Shown here: positions 11,532 through 23,335 of the stretch, piece after piece
How the letters are laid out: each line of letters starts with the position of its first letter
How positions within the stretch are numbered: position 1 is the first letter of the stretch
Source: Datisca glomerata
Taxonomy: Eukaryota > Streptophyta > Magnoliopsida > Cucurbitales > Datiscaceae
DNA: 64,000 nt
Direction of reading: 5' to 3'
Assembly: GCA_003255025.1 (NCBI GenBank)
Contig: QANY01005406.1
Location: forward strand, 579,277 to 643,276
The notes under the pieces: model-generated
What the model saw: the letters and a program-made list of their open reading frames with translations, nothing else
Told to the model about the DNA's origin: nothing
Databases searched by the model: none
Translations under genes and position numbers: made by a program

Positions 11532-11989
11532 GGAGATTTTATTCCCGCCGGAATACTATACCTCCTCAAAGAAGGAGGTGTGATTCTTTTTTATCTTTGA
11601 ATTTTGCTTGCTTAGATTTTTTTATTTTGATTTTTTTGTAAATGAGTATTAAGTTTTGTTATAATTTTTGAAATATTATTTAATTAAATACATCTTCAAA
11701 AAATTTATTAAATACTATTTTATCGTTGAATATATTTAAATCATAAGATGAAATTATAATTAACTATACATATTATCATTCAAAATGTATTTTATCGTTA
11801 AATATATTTAAATCATAAAGTCAAGTTATAATCGACTACACATATTATCATTAAAAAGTCTCTACACACGAAATATAATAATCTTGTATTTACATTAATC
11901 TATTACAAATTATAATACATGCAAAATATAGTAACTATGTATTCTCAAAGTTGCTCGAGAGTTGTAATTAATACTATTGTACTTCTATT
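11532..11989. repeat. AT-rich spacer with a two-copy 79-bp tandem repeat
   Basis: About 11705-11785 and 11786-11865 are two diverged copies of a unit containing TTTTATCGTTGAATATATTT and CATATTATCATT. Nothing coding is seen in the rest. Confidence 0.6.
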
Positions 11990-12577
11990 TAATGGTCATA
12001 ACTGACTCATTGAATCATCAAATAATCTGAGTCCTAAAATTTCATTTTATCCGGACTCAATATGGTTGTAATCAATTTAGTCCAATCCTAAATTTCAAGA
12101 CTTTTTCTTGTTCTAAACTCATCTAAATCCGAGATTGATTTTCTGGTCGGGCCAGGCAAATCCGGCCGCAGCCTAGAATACCCCAACTCAATCCAAACAA
12201 GGTTACAATAGCAAGTTCTAATGCAACACTGTACTTTGTCGTAAGCATGGTTATTTTGTCTGCTCAAGTCCTAATAAAATAGTAAATATACGTTTAAAAG
12301 TCACATGTGCTATATAAATAATAACTATATATTAAAAGTCATTTGAGACGACGACAAATATATTCTATACTTTTTTATTTATACTTTAATACATTTCTTT
12401 TACTACCCCTCGCCCTCTTACAAAGCATAAGACGATTGGTTGGCACACTAAGTGAGTTAATTAACCTTATCAAAATACTTATTGACAGTTTTTAAACTAA
12501 TACTTATTGTTAGTTTTTTTTAGTAAAAAATGAGTTTTGAAGTGAAATACCAAAAGTTGATACTTTTATGGATTGCA
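11990..12577. repeat. direct repeat A (left copy) flanking a large unclassified element
   Basis: It begins TAATGGTCATAACTGA and ends CTTTTATGGATTGCAA, and matches 17718-18336 along its length, including CTGGTCGGGCCAGGCAAATC. It could be read as an LTR (TG...CA), but no target duplication or primer site is visible. It contains no gene. Confidence 0.75.
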
Positions 12578-12584
12578 ATTACGT

Positions 12585-12836
12585 ACTGGGTTTCACCAAT
12601 TACATAGTGGTGTTCACCAAATACGTACAAAAAAATAATTTTTGGAGAGGTTTACCAAATACGTAGTGGGGTTTACCAATTACGTAGTGGGGTTCACCAA
12701 ATACGTACAAATTAATTATTCTTGGAGGGGTTCACCAAATATGTACTAGGGTTCACCAATTACGTACTAAGGTTCACCAACAACGTAATGGGGTTCATTG
12801 ATTACGTACTGGAGTTCACCAATCTATCCTGGCGGT
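12585..12836. repeat. TTCACCAATTACGTAGTGG tandem array, short version
   Basis: About ten degenerate 20-22-bp units occur, with interspersed variants ending TACGTACAAAAAAATAATT. More units occur at 13290-13360 after an inserted block. It is the short homologue of the 3-kb array at 38397-41370. Confidence 0.85.
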
Positions 12837-14639
12837 TTCTCTAACCAGTACCGGCAATTTTTCGCCCAATACTGGCGGTTTGGGGCCCAATATTGGCGAT
12901 TCCTAACGATTTTTTTTTTGTTTTTTTGACTGTTTTGTTGTTTTTTCGGCGATTTTACATCAATACAATGGTTTTATGAGTTTTTTATGACGGTCTTCCA
13001 ACAAATTAGATTTTTTAAAATTGATTAGGGTATACTAGATGAGTCACAAACAAACTTATCAAAATTCTTGATTTTTAATATGAACATTAAGTATCTTCAC
13101 TTATATTTTAAATTAGATTTAAATTTAGTAATGAATTGCTAAAACAATCGAACACTTATTCATAAATACTTACAAAAGTATTCTTGATTATGTTGTTGTC
13201 AGTTTACAATGAGTATCAAGTAAAATAATCTCTCCCCACTACATGTTAGAAGAACATCTCGAAAAATGATTAATTTTGTACGTGAAATATTTTAGTGAAC
13301 CCCTCAAAAGGCGTACAAAATAATAATTTTTGGAGGGGTTCACCAAATACGTACAACCTAATCGTCATGCCTAATAGGTGAATCGCCTATTTTTAGCCCC
13401 TAATGACATCTTGAAGGTGCTAATCGCATCTTCAAAGTCAACCGGTAGTTTTATACCTCTAATCGCGTGTTTCATCCCCAAACTCCATGTCTAAATAGGT
13501 AATTGCCAGTCTCCCTCCAAATCGCCAGTTTTTTGGGCCTAATCGTCATTTATACGACTCTAATCACCCGTAAAATTGATATTTTTTATATTTATTTATC
13601 GTACACTGGGAAAATCATTGATAAAAATAGAAAAAACTTGTTATTTTAATGCAAACATTCATGATGCTCGCTTATTACGTGAAATTATATTGGATTAATT
13701 AAAGATTCTCGATACAATTGAACACTTATTCATAAACTCGTTAAAAGTTGTCATTGATAATGTTGTTGTGCTTTCATGACAAGTATCAAGCGAGATGAGT
13801 TTTCACCATATATAGTCATAAATCGTGATGTTATGATGGTCAGTAAATAATTTTTATCGGTTTGATGAACACGATAACCCTCAAGGCCGGATTCTATCTA
13901 TAAATCCAACATATCCGATAAAAGTTTGAAATTTGAAATTTTAACCTTTTATTTTTATAAATATAACCACATAAAATTTGAAAATAACCTAATTACGTTT
14001 TAATTTATAAGCATATAAAAAACCCTAAAAATCAAAAGAGATGAGAATTACGAAGAAGCCCAAAATTAAGACCAAAACAGCTTCTGGGCCTCTAAAAGTG
14101 CTTAAAACAGTTTTTTTGGATCCTGAACTAGGATGTGATGAGTAAACCAGGTCACATATATAGATCTCTAAATAAGTTTCGATTTGATATTTTCCGACCC
14201 ACGTGGTTCCACTCGAGTCAAAAGTTATGCCCTCCGAAAGTTGGCATGCGCGTGCCACGATCCAATAGGAAGTATTGAGACCAGACACCTGTGTTTCTAG
14301 CGTTTGAGTCCCAAATGCGACGAGTAGGCCCCAAACGTTAGTCATGGTAGATAATTCACCAGCAATGACTGGCATTTGGGGCCTGCTGGACACGTTTTTA
14401 CCCCAAACGCCATGGTAACAGACGTTTGGCCATTGTCCTAACGACATGGCCAAACGCCTGTGTGTCTGGCGTTTGGAGCCCAAACGCGACTAGCATGCCC
14501 CAACCGCTAGTCATGGCTGGCGACTCACCTATCATGATTGGAGTTTGGGGCCCAAAACATTAGTCTTGAATGACGGCTTGCCATGTAATGATGTCGTTTA
14601 GGTCCTCATTGTAACGTTTCGCCCTACTTGTTTTGATAC

Positions 14640-15120
14640 ACTTATTTATTCTCATGCACTTAGCCATATTTTCACACTTAGGCACATATATTAATCTCAC
14701 ACAATTATGCATTTCATGTACTTGTAAATTCTAATAATTTTAATCACACATACTTGACCATTTTTACACACTTAATCATTTTTACACACTTGACCGTTAT
14801 ACATATTTTGTAATTTTTATATATTTAACTAACTTAACCATTTTCATATACTTAACCAATTTCACACACTCAACCAATTTCAAACTCTTAGTTATTTTTA
14901 AACACTTAGACATTTTCACAAACTTATTTATTTTCACAAACATTTTGGCGTATTTACGCTTAGGTAATTTTCACACTTAGTAATTTTCATACACTTAATT
15001 ATTTTACACACTTGTCAATTTTCACACTTGAACACATTTACTCATTTTCATTTTTAATTACACATACTTAGCCTTATATAATTATACTTTACATTTATCA
15101 TTTTCACACTTGATCCTTCC
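14640..15120. repeat. CACTTAGTCATTTT-like array in copy A
   Basis: Degenerate 16-20-bp units of the type ACACTTA(A/G)CCATTTTCAC recur without a strict period. The same type of array is found twice in copy B, at 42340-42720 and 43360-44000. Confidence 0.7.
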
Positions 15121-15405
15121 ATTTCATCAATTCAGATAAGGCTTGGTGAATGTTGTATGCACGATTGCTCTGCGGTGTAACATAATATTTTTTGTCTCAA
15201 AATTCTCAATTTCTCATTACAAACATTAACAATTTTCACTTATATTTGAAATTGAATTAAATACCACTACAAACGAATATTTCTTCCAATACAAATCCCT
15301 TCTAAACACACTTCAAACCTACGTCTATACATAACTACATAAAATATTACACTATAAGGTAGCAGAATAATATGCAAATCCTGACACCTTTTTAATGACT
15401 ATTTC

Positions 15406-15496
15406 AACCGTACCATTTTACCATCGGGATCAAGTTGCAATGTGTGAGGATAGAGTAACCACCTCTCTCCATCATGGTCCACAATAGGAAGATGTG
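15406..15496 (-). pseudogene. possible captured exon fragment of unknown origin
   Basis: On the reverse strand about 31 codons read HLPIVDHDGERWLLYPHTLQ and onward, ending at a stop. The composition looks like real protein in an otherwise AT-rich non-coding element. I do not recognise the source gene. Confidence 0.3.
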
Positions 15497-17148
15497 ATTA
15501 GAACCTGAAGTTAAATATCACAAAAAAAACAGGTGGGATTCAAAAGGAACCTGAAGCCAAATATTAAAAAACAGACAACAAAAGAAGGATGAAATAAGAC
15601 TAACTATCCCGAGCAGTAGGATCATATGATAACACTTACATGTTAATTTGTTAATATATTAAATAGAGTTATATAACAACTTAAAAAAAACAAAGTGACA
15701 TAAAACATGTGTATAACATCCAATCATTAAGACTACATACATAACATCCTTTGTATAGCCTACCCTTTGTAAAGCATGTGAAGACATTAAGACCATGTAC
15801 ATAACATCAAATCATTAAGTCTATATTCATATCCTATTATAGAAATTTGATCACCAAGTTTTTTCACAAAACCAGTGTTGTTAAATAACATCTCCAAACA
15901 ACAACTTTAACCAAATTCTTCTCACCCAAATAAGCTTTAAATCTCACAATTTGTGCAGAGATTAGCTATTGACTAATGGCATTAGTGCTACATTTTTTAC
16001 ATCAATATAATGTGTTAATCTTATAATGGAGTGAAGCTCATTGAACAAAAAAGAAACAAAATTATGTTAGAAAATTAAATTAACAAAAACAGATATACAC
16101 GTGCGCAACATGACGGAAGTAAGCATAACGAAGAACTATGCCGAAATCCATTGACAAAAAACATAAAATTCGACCAAAACCAAAATCATAAAGCATGTAA
16201 GAGATCACTCATCCAGCAAAAAGGAAAAAAGAATCACCGAATAGATGAGCACCAAAGCAAACCTAAAAAAATATTTTCTAGTTTGTTTATAATTCTTTGA
16301 TCTTTCTTTGAATAAGCTACTCTGATAACTAGTATAATTGTTAAAATATCAGACACAACTAATATGTTTCTGGTCAAAATTAACACGCTCGATTCTCAAA
16401 TACAAAGAATACAATGAAAATTGCAAGGAAATGAAATTAATGCGAGCATACAAGCATACATGACATGAAGTGTTATATACCATCAAAAACTAATCTTGCT
16501 TCATTTATATCACAATTTTAGCATAAAAATCCATCGAAACCATTATTCAATTATAGACGTGAAGTGAACAAGGACAGACGCGGTTAAATACTTATGTTGA
16601 TACATGAGTAAAGCTAAAAAAGAGACCAACACAGCAATGTCCTATTGCAAGTTTGCAACTACAGAACAAGACACATATTCAATAAAATAAAGCATCAAAA
16701 TAAACAAAGAAAAAGTAAAGAAAATGCCAAAAAAGACATTCCAACTATTCAAAATATTTTTCCAACCTGAACAACACCATTACCATTGAACATCGATTCA
16801 GTAACAAGCAGGATGTCATTCCCTTCAACTGAACAACACCATTAGAATCAATTTGACCAATCTTTTTCAAAATCCACGGGTGATTGTTGAGTTTATCCCG
16901 AATCAAACACTCTACTGAACGGAAAAATGTCTCGAACAAAGCTGGAAATCCGCAATCGAATGAAAGCCAAACAAAATCAAATGAAAAATAAATCAGATTT
17001 ACAAAACCCTAAGAAATCACGACAGAGATGGGGTAAACTGTAAAACAATAGTCTATGATCTTAGCAAATAAAAAATCAAGAAAAAATATTTAAGTAAAAT
17101 CACAGAAAATTTCAGATCTGTAACCAAATCGTGAAAATAGGGCCGAGC

Positions 17149-17500
17149 TCACATGATCATATAAATGTGAACCTGAAATTGAGAGAGACGAGGGAAACGA
17201 AGAAATGCAAATGTGAGATGAGAGAGGCGGGTGAGATGAAGAGAGGCAGAACTGAGATGAGAGAGGCGAAGGAGATGAAGAGAGGCAGATCTGAGAGAAG
17301 AGGTGAAGGAGACGAGAGAAAAGGCAGATCTGAGAGAAGAGGTGAAGGAGACGAGGGAAGAGGCAGATCTGAGAGGAAAGGGGAGGGAGACGAGGGCGCT
17401 AACTTGTTGAGTTTGGTAGTTGCGAATGAGGAGAAAGATGCTTTGCTCAACAAGGGAAAGGAGAAGGGGCTGAGCTCGTCTGAGTTTTAGGATTTTTTTG
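17149..17500. repeat. GA-rich minisatellite near the right end of copy A
   Basis: Units of about 33-39 bp around GGCAGATCTGAGAGAAGAGG and GGTGAAGGAGACGAG repeat from about 17220 to 17395. Open frames on both strands here encode only Arg/Glu/Gly- or Ser/Leu-rich repeats. The corresponding part of copy B (47330-47720) is also GA-rich. Confidence 0.75.
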
Positions 17501-17668
17501 AAGGGGAGATCCAAGAGGAGAGCTTCGAAGGAGATTGGACGAAAGGAGAAAGGAAAAGTGAAAGATGGGCAACCTATTCCTCTGATTGCAAAAGAATTTG
17601 ACTATGGAATCATCTAACCGCTGAGATCAGCCTAACCAGATCTAATGGCTAGGATTAATCCTAGCATC

Positions 17669-17696
17669 AATGCCGGGAAAAAAATTTCCCGGCATT
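17669..17696. repeat. terminal hairpin of copy A
   Basis: Perfect 12-bp arms (AATGCCGGGAAA and TTTCCCGGCATT) with an AAAA loop, 12 bp from the right end of the element. Copy B has the equivalent hairpin at 47836-47861 with different but still paired bases. Confidence 0.85.
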
Positions 17697-17717
17697 GGAG
17701 AGGGACCCTACATTTTA

Positions 17718-18336
17718 ATGATCGTAACTGAATAAAATCTAGGTCCCCAAATTTTTTTTCGATCCCGTCTCAATATCGCTGTAACCATTTTGGTCTGATC
17801 CTAAATTTCAAGACATTTTCTTATTCTAAAGTCATCTAAGTCGGGATTGAGATTGATTTTCTGGTCGGGCCAGGCAAATCTCGCCGCAACCTAGAATACC
17901 CCAACTCAATCCAAACAATGTTACAAATGCAAGTTCTAATGCAACGCTGTATTTTGTCGTAAGATGGTTGTTTCGTCCACTAAGTCCCAATAGAATATTA
18001 TACATATTGAAATGATATATCATAACACCTGCTACAATAATAGTAAATATACGTTAAAAGTTGCACGTGTTATATAAACAGTAACTATATATTAAAAGTT
18101 ATTTGAGTCGACAAACACATTCTATACTTTTTTTATTTATACTTTAATACATTTCCTTTACTGCCTCTCGCTTCTTACTAAGCATGAGATAATCGGTTTA
18201 CACATTAAGTAAATTAATTCATTAACCTTATCAAAATACATATTGATAGTTTTTTAACTAATACGTATTGTTAGTTTTTTAGTAAATAATAGGTTTTGAA
18301 GTGGAATACCAAAAGTTGATGCTTTTATGGATTGCA
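17718..18336. repeat. direct repeat A' (right copy)
   Basis: Matches 11990-12577 from TAATGATCGTAACTGA to CTTTTATGGATTGCAA, with substitutions and small gaps. It begins a few bases after the hairpin end of copy A. Confidence 0.75.
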
Positions 18337-18632
18337 AAAAAGAAAAAAACCCTTTCATCATGAACAAATAATTTATTGTATTCAAATTTTTAATGGTATA
18401 TTTATTTTCTACTCATGAGTGAAAATTTTGGTACTTGATCAATTAAGGGTTAATTTATTGTAACATTTTCACCCATAAACCACCTCTTTTTTTTTTTTTT
18501 TTTTGTAATCTTAGGTCTCTAAAATTTATGTATCTGATAAATCTCACAAGACTCATACATTGTATTTTCAAAAAATTTCCTACAAATTAGAATAAATCGA
18601 TGATTTTAACATCAGAAATCAATAAGCTTAAA

Positions 18633-18726
18633 TTTTTTTTGCATTCGAGATGATTTGAACGAGGACCTATAGTGGAGTAAAACCTCAAAGCCTTAAGGCC
18701 CTTTGAACATTTGAGCTAACCTCTTG
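18633..18726 (-). repeat. tRNA-related SINE-like fragment
   Basis: On the reverse strand the sequence has a box A-like GTTAGCTCAAATG and a box B-like GTTCAAATC about 50 nt later. An A-rich tail lies downstream (the T run at 18632-18640 on the plus strand). This is the arrangement of a polymerase III promoter in a short SINE. No target duplication was found, and it does not fold as a functional tRNA as far as I can see. Confidence 0.4.
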
Positions 18727-19490
18727 TTGTTCTCCTTCCAATCTTCACTCGGTGGATGCAAGCTAAAATATTTCAAATTCCTCAAACCCCAACAGTTTTA
18801 ACACCAGTACAAATTTTTAGTTTGTTTGGTCTCTTAAAACGCATGTTGCACGTGCGTAACTAAGATCATAAAATTTTTTCAAGTAAAATAATGTCTCAAA
18901 AGGAGAAAATGTACCACACATATAATAGTTAGTTAAAAAATATTACACTCAACCTTTGTTAGTCTAATATAACTTTGCATTATTGCTTACTCTATTATTC
19001 ATTTTCACTGCATTCTGCATTTATTTTTGTTTCATACAACTTAGTAACTATATAATAATAATGATTGGGTGACTAATAATTAATGTATGAAAAACTGTTC
19101 ATTCATTACTGAGTGCGGTGTTTTTCAATAATCATAATAATTCCAACGTCGTAGGCAATAATCCTTTTAACATAACATCTAATTTACTTTAAATCAACAA
19201 TACTAACTCTATAGTCTATGTTTATCAACACCATTTTTTCAATAATCAGATCATTGTATTTATTATTTTTCAAGGAAATTACATATATATCGCATATTGT
19301 TACTCATTATTTTCATATATTTGTTTTACCAAAGCTTACAATTAAAATTGATCTTAAATACCTTACAAGTTCATATTACATAAATTATATATTTTCTTTA
19401 TTCCCTTAAAAATATTCTTATAAAATTACATAACACGTGCAAAAGCATGTGTGATACATGGAGTACATAAAATGCACAATCACAAGAGAA
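18727..19490. other. AT-rich intergenic sequence
   Basis: No exon, RNA gene or clear repeat is recognised in this stretch. Confidence 0.4.
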
Positions 19491-20566
19491 ACGTTTTTTT
19501 TATGAAACCATCCCTCCCGATTATTTAGCCAAAACTGTAAAGGAAAAAATTCACCTTCTTTAATAATCGGTCGTGAGTTTCTTACATTATACTATGAAAA
19601 TCAATAGAATAATTTAGAGAGAGAATAATAACACCATGATTTACGTGAAAAATCTTTAAAGAGAAGAAAAATCGCGGGAAGATTTTGATAGTATTTCATC
19701 ATGGAGAAAGAGTTTACAAGACTAATAAGTGTTGAGAGTTGTTGTCTTATGTTTAGAGTTACATATTGCCTCTATTTATATGTCTTCATATAATCATATA
19801 CAACTTATCTAATTCTATCTAAAAATAATATCAGCATGATATTCTCTGAGATCTAGCTTATCAACAATAACAATCAAGTGAATCTTGACCGTCTGATCAA
19901 TCCAATGGTCTTGATTAGCTTCTCTTTAGATTACCATGTCAGTAATCCATGTGCTTTAGTTTGATTGGTCTATTTTTTTATAACCGCCTAGTTGATCCTA
20001 CGGTTCTCGCTCTATCTTTTCTTCGATGGAGTCTTCGATCTAGATTTTAACACGTGTTGTGTGAAATTTTACATGTACATTGGCCCCCATTACACTCAAG
20101 GGAATTTTATTCGTTGATGTGTAATGACCATATTTTCGTGTTCTGAAGTTGCGTATGCCCGTTTATATTTCACTCGCTTCTTGGAAACATGCAATGTAAT
20201 TTTTAACGGAACTTTTTGACTGTCTATTGTCAGTGACAACTTCCTCCTTTCGTTATGTCGTTATATTCTTCCATTCCCGTTTACAGATGCTTTGCGATTG
20301 TCGGGTAACTTATTTGCCAGCTTGTCGTTGATGATGATTATTTTCCCTTTATTTGCTGTCACGCCTTTTTGTTCCTTTCACTGTGGACTCATTGATAAAA
20401 AATTCATGTTTTCTTCATTTTTCTTTTCCTCTGCTCGTACGTTAAGATCTGCAAAAAGAATATCATACAAGAACAATAACATAATAATTTACTGAAATGA
20501 GTAAGGAGCGAGTGTACAATTTCATAATTGCATCGCAGGAGTTTGAGTTTGATGATCTGCATTTAT

Positions 20567-20704
20567 GACAAAGTTTCTCCCGTTTCCTTTGCTACGAGCT
20601 TATTGATAGAGTTTCTCTCATTTCCTTTGCTACGGGCTCATTGAACAGTTTCTCTCATTTCTTTTGCTACGGGCTCCTTGGAGAGTTTCTCCCGTTTCCT
20701 TCTT
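20567..20704. repeat. tandem repeat, about 45-50 bp, three to four copies
   Basis: The unit contains GTTTCTCCCGTTTCCTTTGC and TACGGGCTCATTGA, repeated with small changes. It lies in the 3' untranslated part of the reverse-oriented element. Confidence 0.75.
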
Positions 20705-21399
20705 TGAGAGGGACTTATGAACTGCCTATTTTCAATAACTTAGGTTCAAATAAAGAACCATGACCCATTTTCTGCTTTGAGAGGGGCTTCAGCTTGGTAT
20801 TGATAGAACTTGATTTGAGCATTTTCGTTTACATATCAAACTGCTATTTGACAGATCATTTATTAATCTCCCTGTTGTGGATGTCAACCCTTATGTTGGA
20901 GGTGTTGTTGCTGATACAACCGTAGTTTTTTGTATGTTTTTGTATTTTTCCTTTCTTCAAGACTTAGCAAATTTCCTCTATTATTTCATCTGCTTCTCAC
21001 TTTATCTTTCTTTGTTCACTTTCATTTCCTTTCTTTCTATTTTCATTTTCCACTTCTTCTTTCAACGTTTTCACTTTTTCCTTTCTCCACTTTCACCTTT
21101 CCTTTATCCATTTTCACGTATTGTATTTCTTCCTTTATTTTTCTTCTCAGTTTTCTTAGATGAAACCAACAGAACCACTGATCGCTTGACCTCACAATTC
21201 TCATCTGGTTCCCTATTTTGAATTCTTTTTGAAGATTCATTTGCTTCTCACTTTATTTTCCTTTGTTTTCTTTCTTTTCAGAGTTCTTCATTCTTCATTC
21301 TTTTCAGAGCTTTTTTTTTTAGAGCTATTTGTTTTCAGAATTTCATTCTTTACAAACTTCCATCTTTTTGTTTCCTTTAGAAGGTAGTGCTGCAGACAT

Positions 21400-21650
21400 T
21401 ATTCCTCGTGGACTTACGTTCTTAGTGAGCTCAGGGGCTCGCTTCCGTTTCTTTTAGAAAGTAAAACCCTTCATGGACATGAACTCTCAGTGAACTTAGG
21501 GGCCCATTTTCTTTCGAAAGCAAAAGGTTTCATGGACATGAACTCTTTGTGAGCTCAGGGGCCTGTTTCCATTTCCTTTAGAAAGTAAAAACTTTTATGG
21601 ACATAAACTCTTGGTGAGCTCAGGGGCCTGTTTTCTTTTGAGAACGATGT
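21400..21650. repeat. tandem repeat, about 65-75 bp, four copies, shared with the 54-59 kb Gypsy element
   Basis: Each unit holds ATGGACATGAACTCT, GTGAGCTCAGGGGCC and CCTTTAGAAAGTAAAA. The reverse complement resembles the units at 58850-59095 (TTCTAAAGGAAAACGG, CCCCTGAG, TTAAGTCTATGAAG). Confidence 0.75.
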
Positions 21651-21929
21651 TCGTAGATACTTTTAAGGACATAAAATTTTCGCAAAGCTCGTGGGCCCTA
21701 AATTTCTTATAGCATTCTTGCTAGAGTTTCTCTCTTTGCTTTTCTTTTTCCCATACAAATCTCTACGACAAGAATGTTGAACAACACTATATATAATATT
21801 TTAATGAAATGAATAGGGAACGAATATACCGTAACTTTTTCTAGAAGTTCGAATCTCATTGTGTAAATAATTTCAAAAAATTGGCTTCCGTAGCTTTGTA
21901 GCGAAGTTTAAATATGTTAGTGAAGCTTA

Positions 21930-22640
21930 ATAAATGAAGCTGACAATTCTGTATAGTCTTCTTTCCTAAACATCCTCCACGCGATTTTCCATAACTTTCG
22001 ATGGGGATCTCTAAACTGAACTCCATAAAATTTGCTAAGATGTAGACTTCTGTATCTTTCTGATGATATAAGATTTAACATGTAGTTGACTCCCAGTAAA
22101 TTCAGCTTGATTTCTGAATTTGACCATTCTGCATATTCTACTTTTTTGAAGAGCATTTACGAAAGTCATCATAACTTTTTGTTGTGAGCTTCAAAATTAA
22201 TTCCGTAAAATTTCTCAAGAAGTAGACTTCCATATCTTTGCAATAATATATGATTCTCTGTGTCCAGCTCCCAATCGATACAGTATACATTCCTAAATTT
22301 ACTATTCTACGTAATTTTTGTTTCTGAACAACATGTACTGAAAGTACCATAACTTTTGATAGGGAGCTCCAAATTGAATTACATAAAATTCTCCAAGAAG
22401 TATACTTTCGTATATTTTTGACGGTATATGATTCAAAATGTTATCGGCCCCCATTTATTATAGTTTAATTTCCAAAATTGACAGTTCTGCATTATCTTAT
22501 TTTCAAACAGCTTGTATGAAAAATGCCATAACTTTTACCCTGAAGCTCCAAATTGAGTTCACAAAATTCTTCAAGAAGCTAATCTCTGTATCTTCCAAAC
22601 GATGTACGATTTTCTATGTAGATCTTTTCATTGAGTACAG
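21930..22640. repeat. 180-bp tandem repeat, four copies
   Basis: The marker ATAACTTT recurs at 21991, 22171, 22349 and 22528, spacings of 180, 178 and 179 bp. Each unit also has CCATAAAATTTGC/CAAGAAG, TAGACTTC and a TATCTTT-ATATGATT segment. The copies are clearly diverged. Confidence 0.8.
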
Positions 22641-22904
22641 TTTAAAAGCTGAACCCGATTAATATGTAATGGGTTGTACGTCAAATACCATCTTAGCTTT
22701 GAGTTCAATGTGTTTTTGTAAATGTCATTTGCAAGTTCTTAATTTCGTTGGCCGCTCCTCATTGGTCATTTTCCCACTTTCCCTTCATGCACCTTCATTC
22801 TTGGTTTCAGTTTACGAAATTACTCTGCGAGTCACCGTTTACGTTTCATTGTTCGTTCATATCTTATTTCCCCTTTTTCACTTTCGATTCCGTTTCCACA
22901 TTGT

Positions 22905-23335
22905 TGCCCGTTCTCAATATTTCCCGTTCCTGTTGCCACGGTGTTTCCCATTCTCAACGTTTCCATTCCCATTGCGACAATGTTTCTGTTCCTGTTGCCA
23001 TAACGTTTTCCGTTCTCAATGTTTCCATTCCCATTGCCTTGATGTTTCCCGTTCTCAACATTTTCATTCCCGTTGTCATAATGTTTCCCGTTCTCAACGT
23101 TTCCCGTTCCCGTTGCCACAATGTTTCCAGTTCTCAACGTTTCCGTCCCCGTTGCCATAACGTTTCTAGTTCTCAACATTTTCGTTCCCGTTGCCATAAC
23201 ATTTCTATTCCCATTGCCACAACATTTTCCGTTCTCAATGTTTTCGTTCCCGTTGCCCCAACATTTCCCGTTCTCAATGTTTCCTTTCCCGTTGCCCCAA
23301 CGTTTCCCGTTCTCACTATTTCTCGTTCCCATCGT
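22905..23335. repeat. 42-bp minisatellite, about ten copies
   Basis: The consensus joins CCCGTTCTCAACGTTTCC and CGTTCCCGTTGCCATAATGTTT. Because 42 is a multiple of 3, long open frames exist on both strands (Val/Pro/Phe- and Gly/Asn-rich). They have no non-repetitive core, so I treat them as by-products. Confidence 0.85.

Larger units (their letters stand above)
12578..17708. mobile_element. large unclassified non-coding repeat element, copy A
   Basis: It shares its order of modules with 38397-47880. These are a TACGTA-containing TTCACC tandem array; blocks with AACGCCATG and AATCGCC motifs; GAACACTTATTCATAAACTCG; an AAAAACCCTAAAAAT block; CCCGAGTCAAAAGTTATG-type sequence; an array of CACTTAGTCATTTT-like units; a GA-rich region; and a terminal hairpin. 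Both ends abut the two copies of direct repeat A. No transposase is present and no terminal inverted repeat was found. Class unresolved. Confidence 0.6.

Noticed and set aside
17131..17514. Overlapping open frames of about 120 codons on both strands
   Set aside because: They arise from a GA-rich minisatellite. The products are Arg/Glu/Gly or Ser/Leu repeats with no non-repeat domain.
12578..17708. Classifying copy A as a Helitron
   Set aside because: A hairpin lies near the end, but no CTRR end, no TC start and no A/T insertion site could be fixed.
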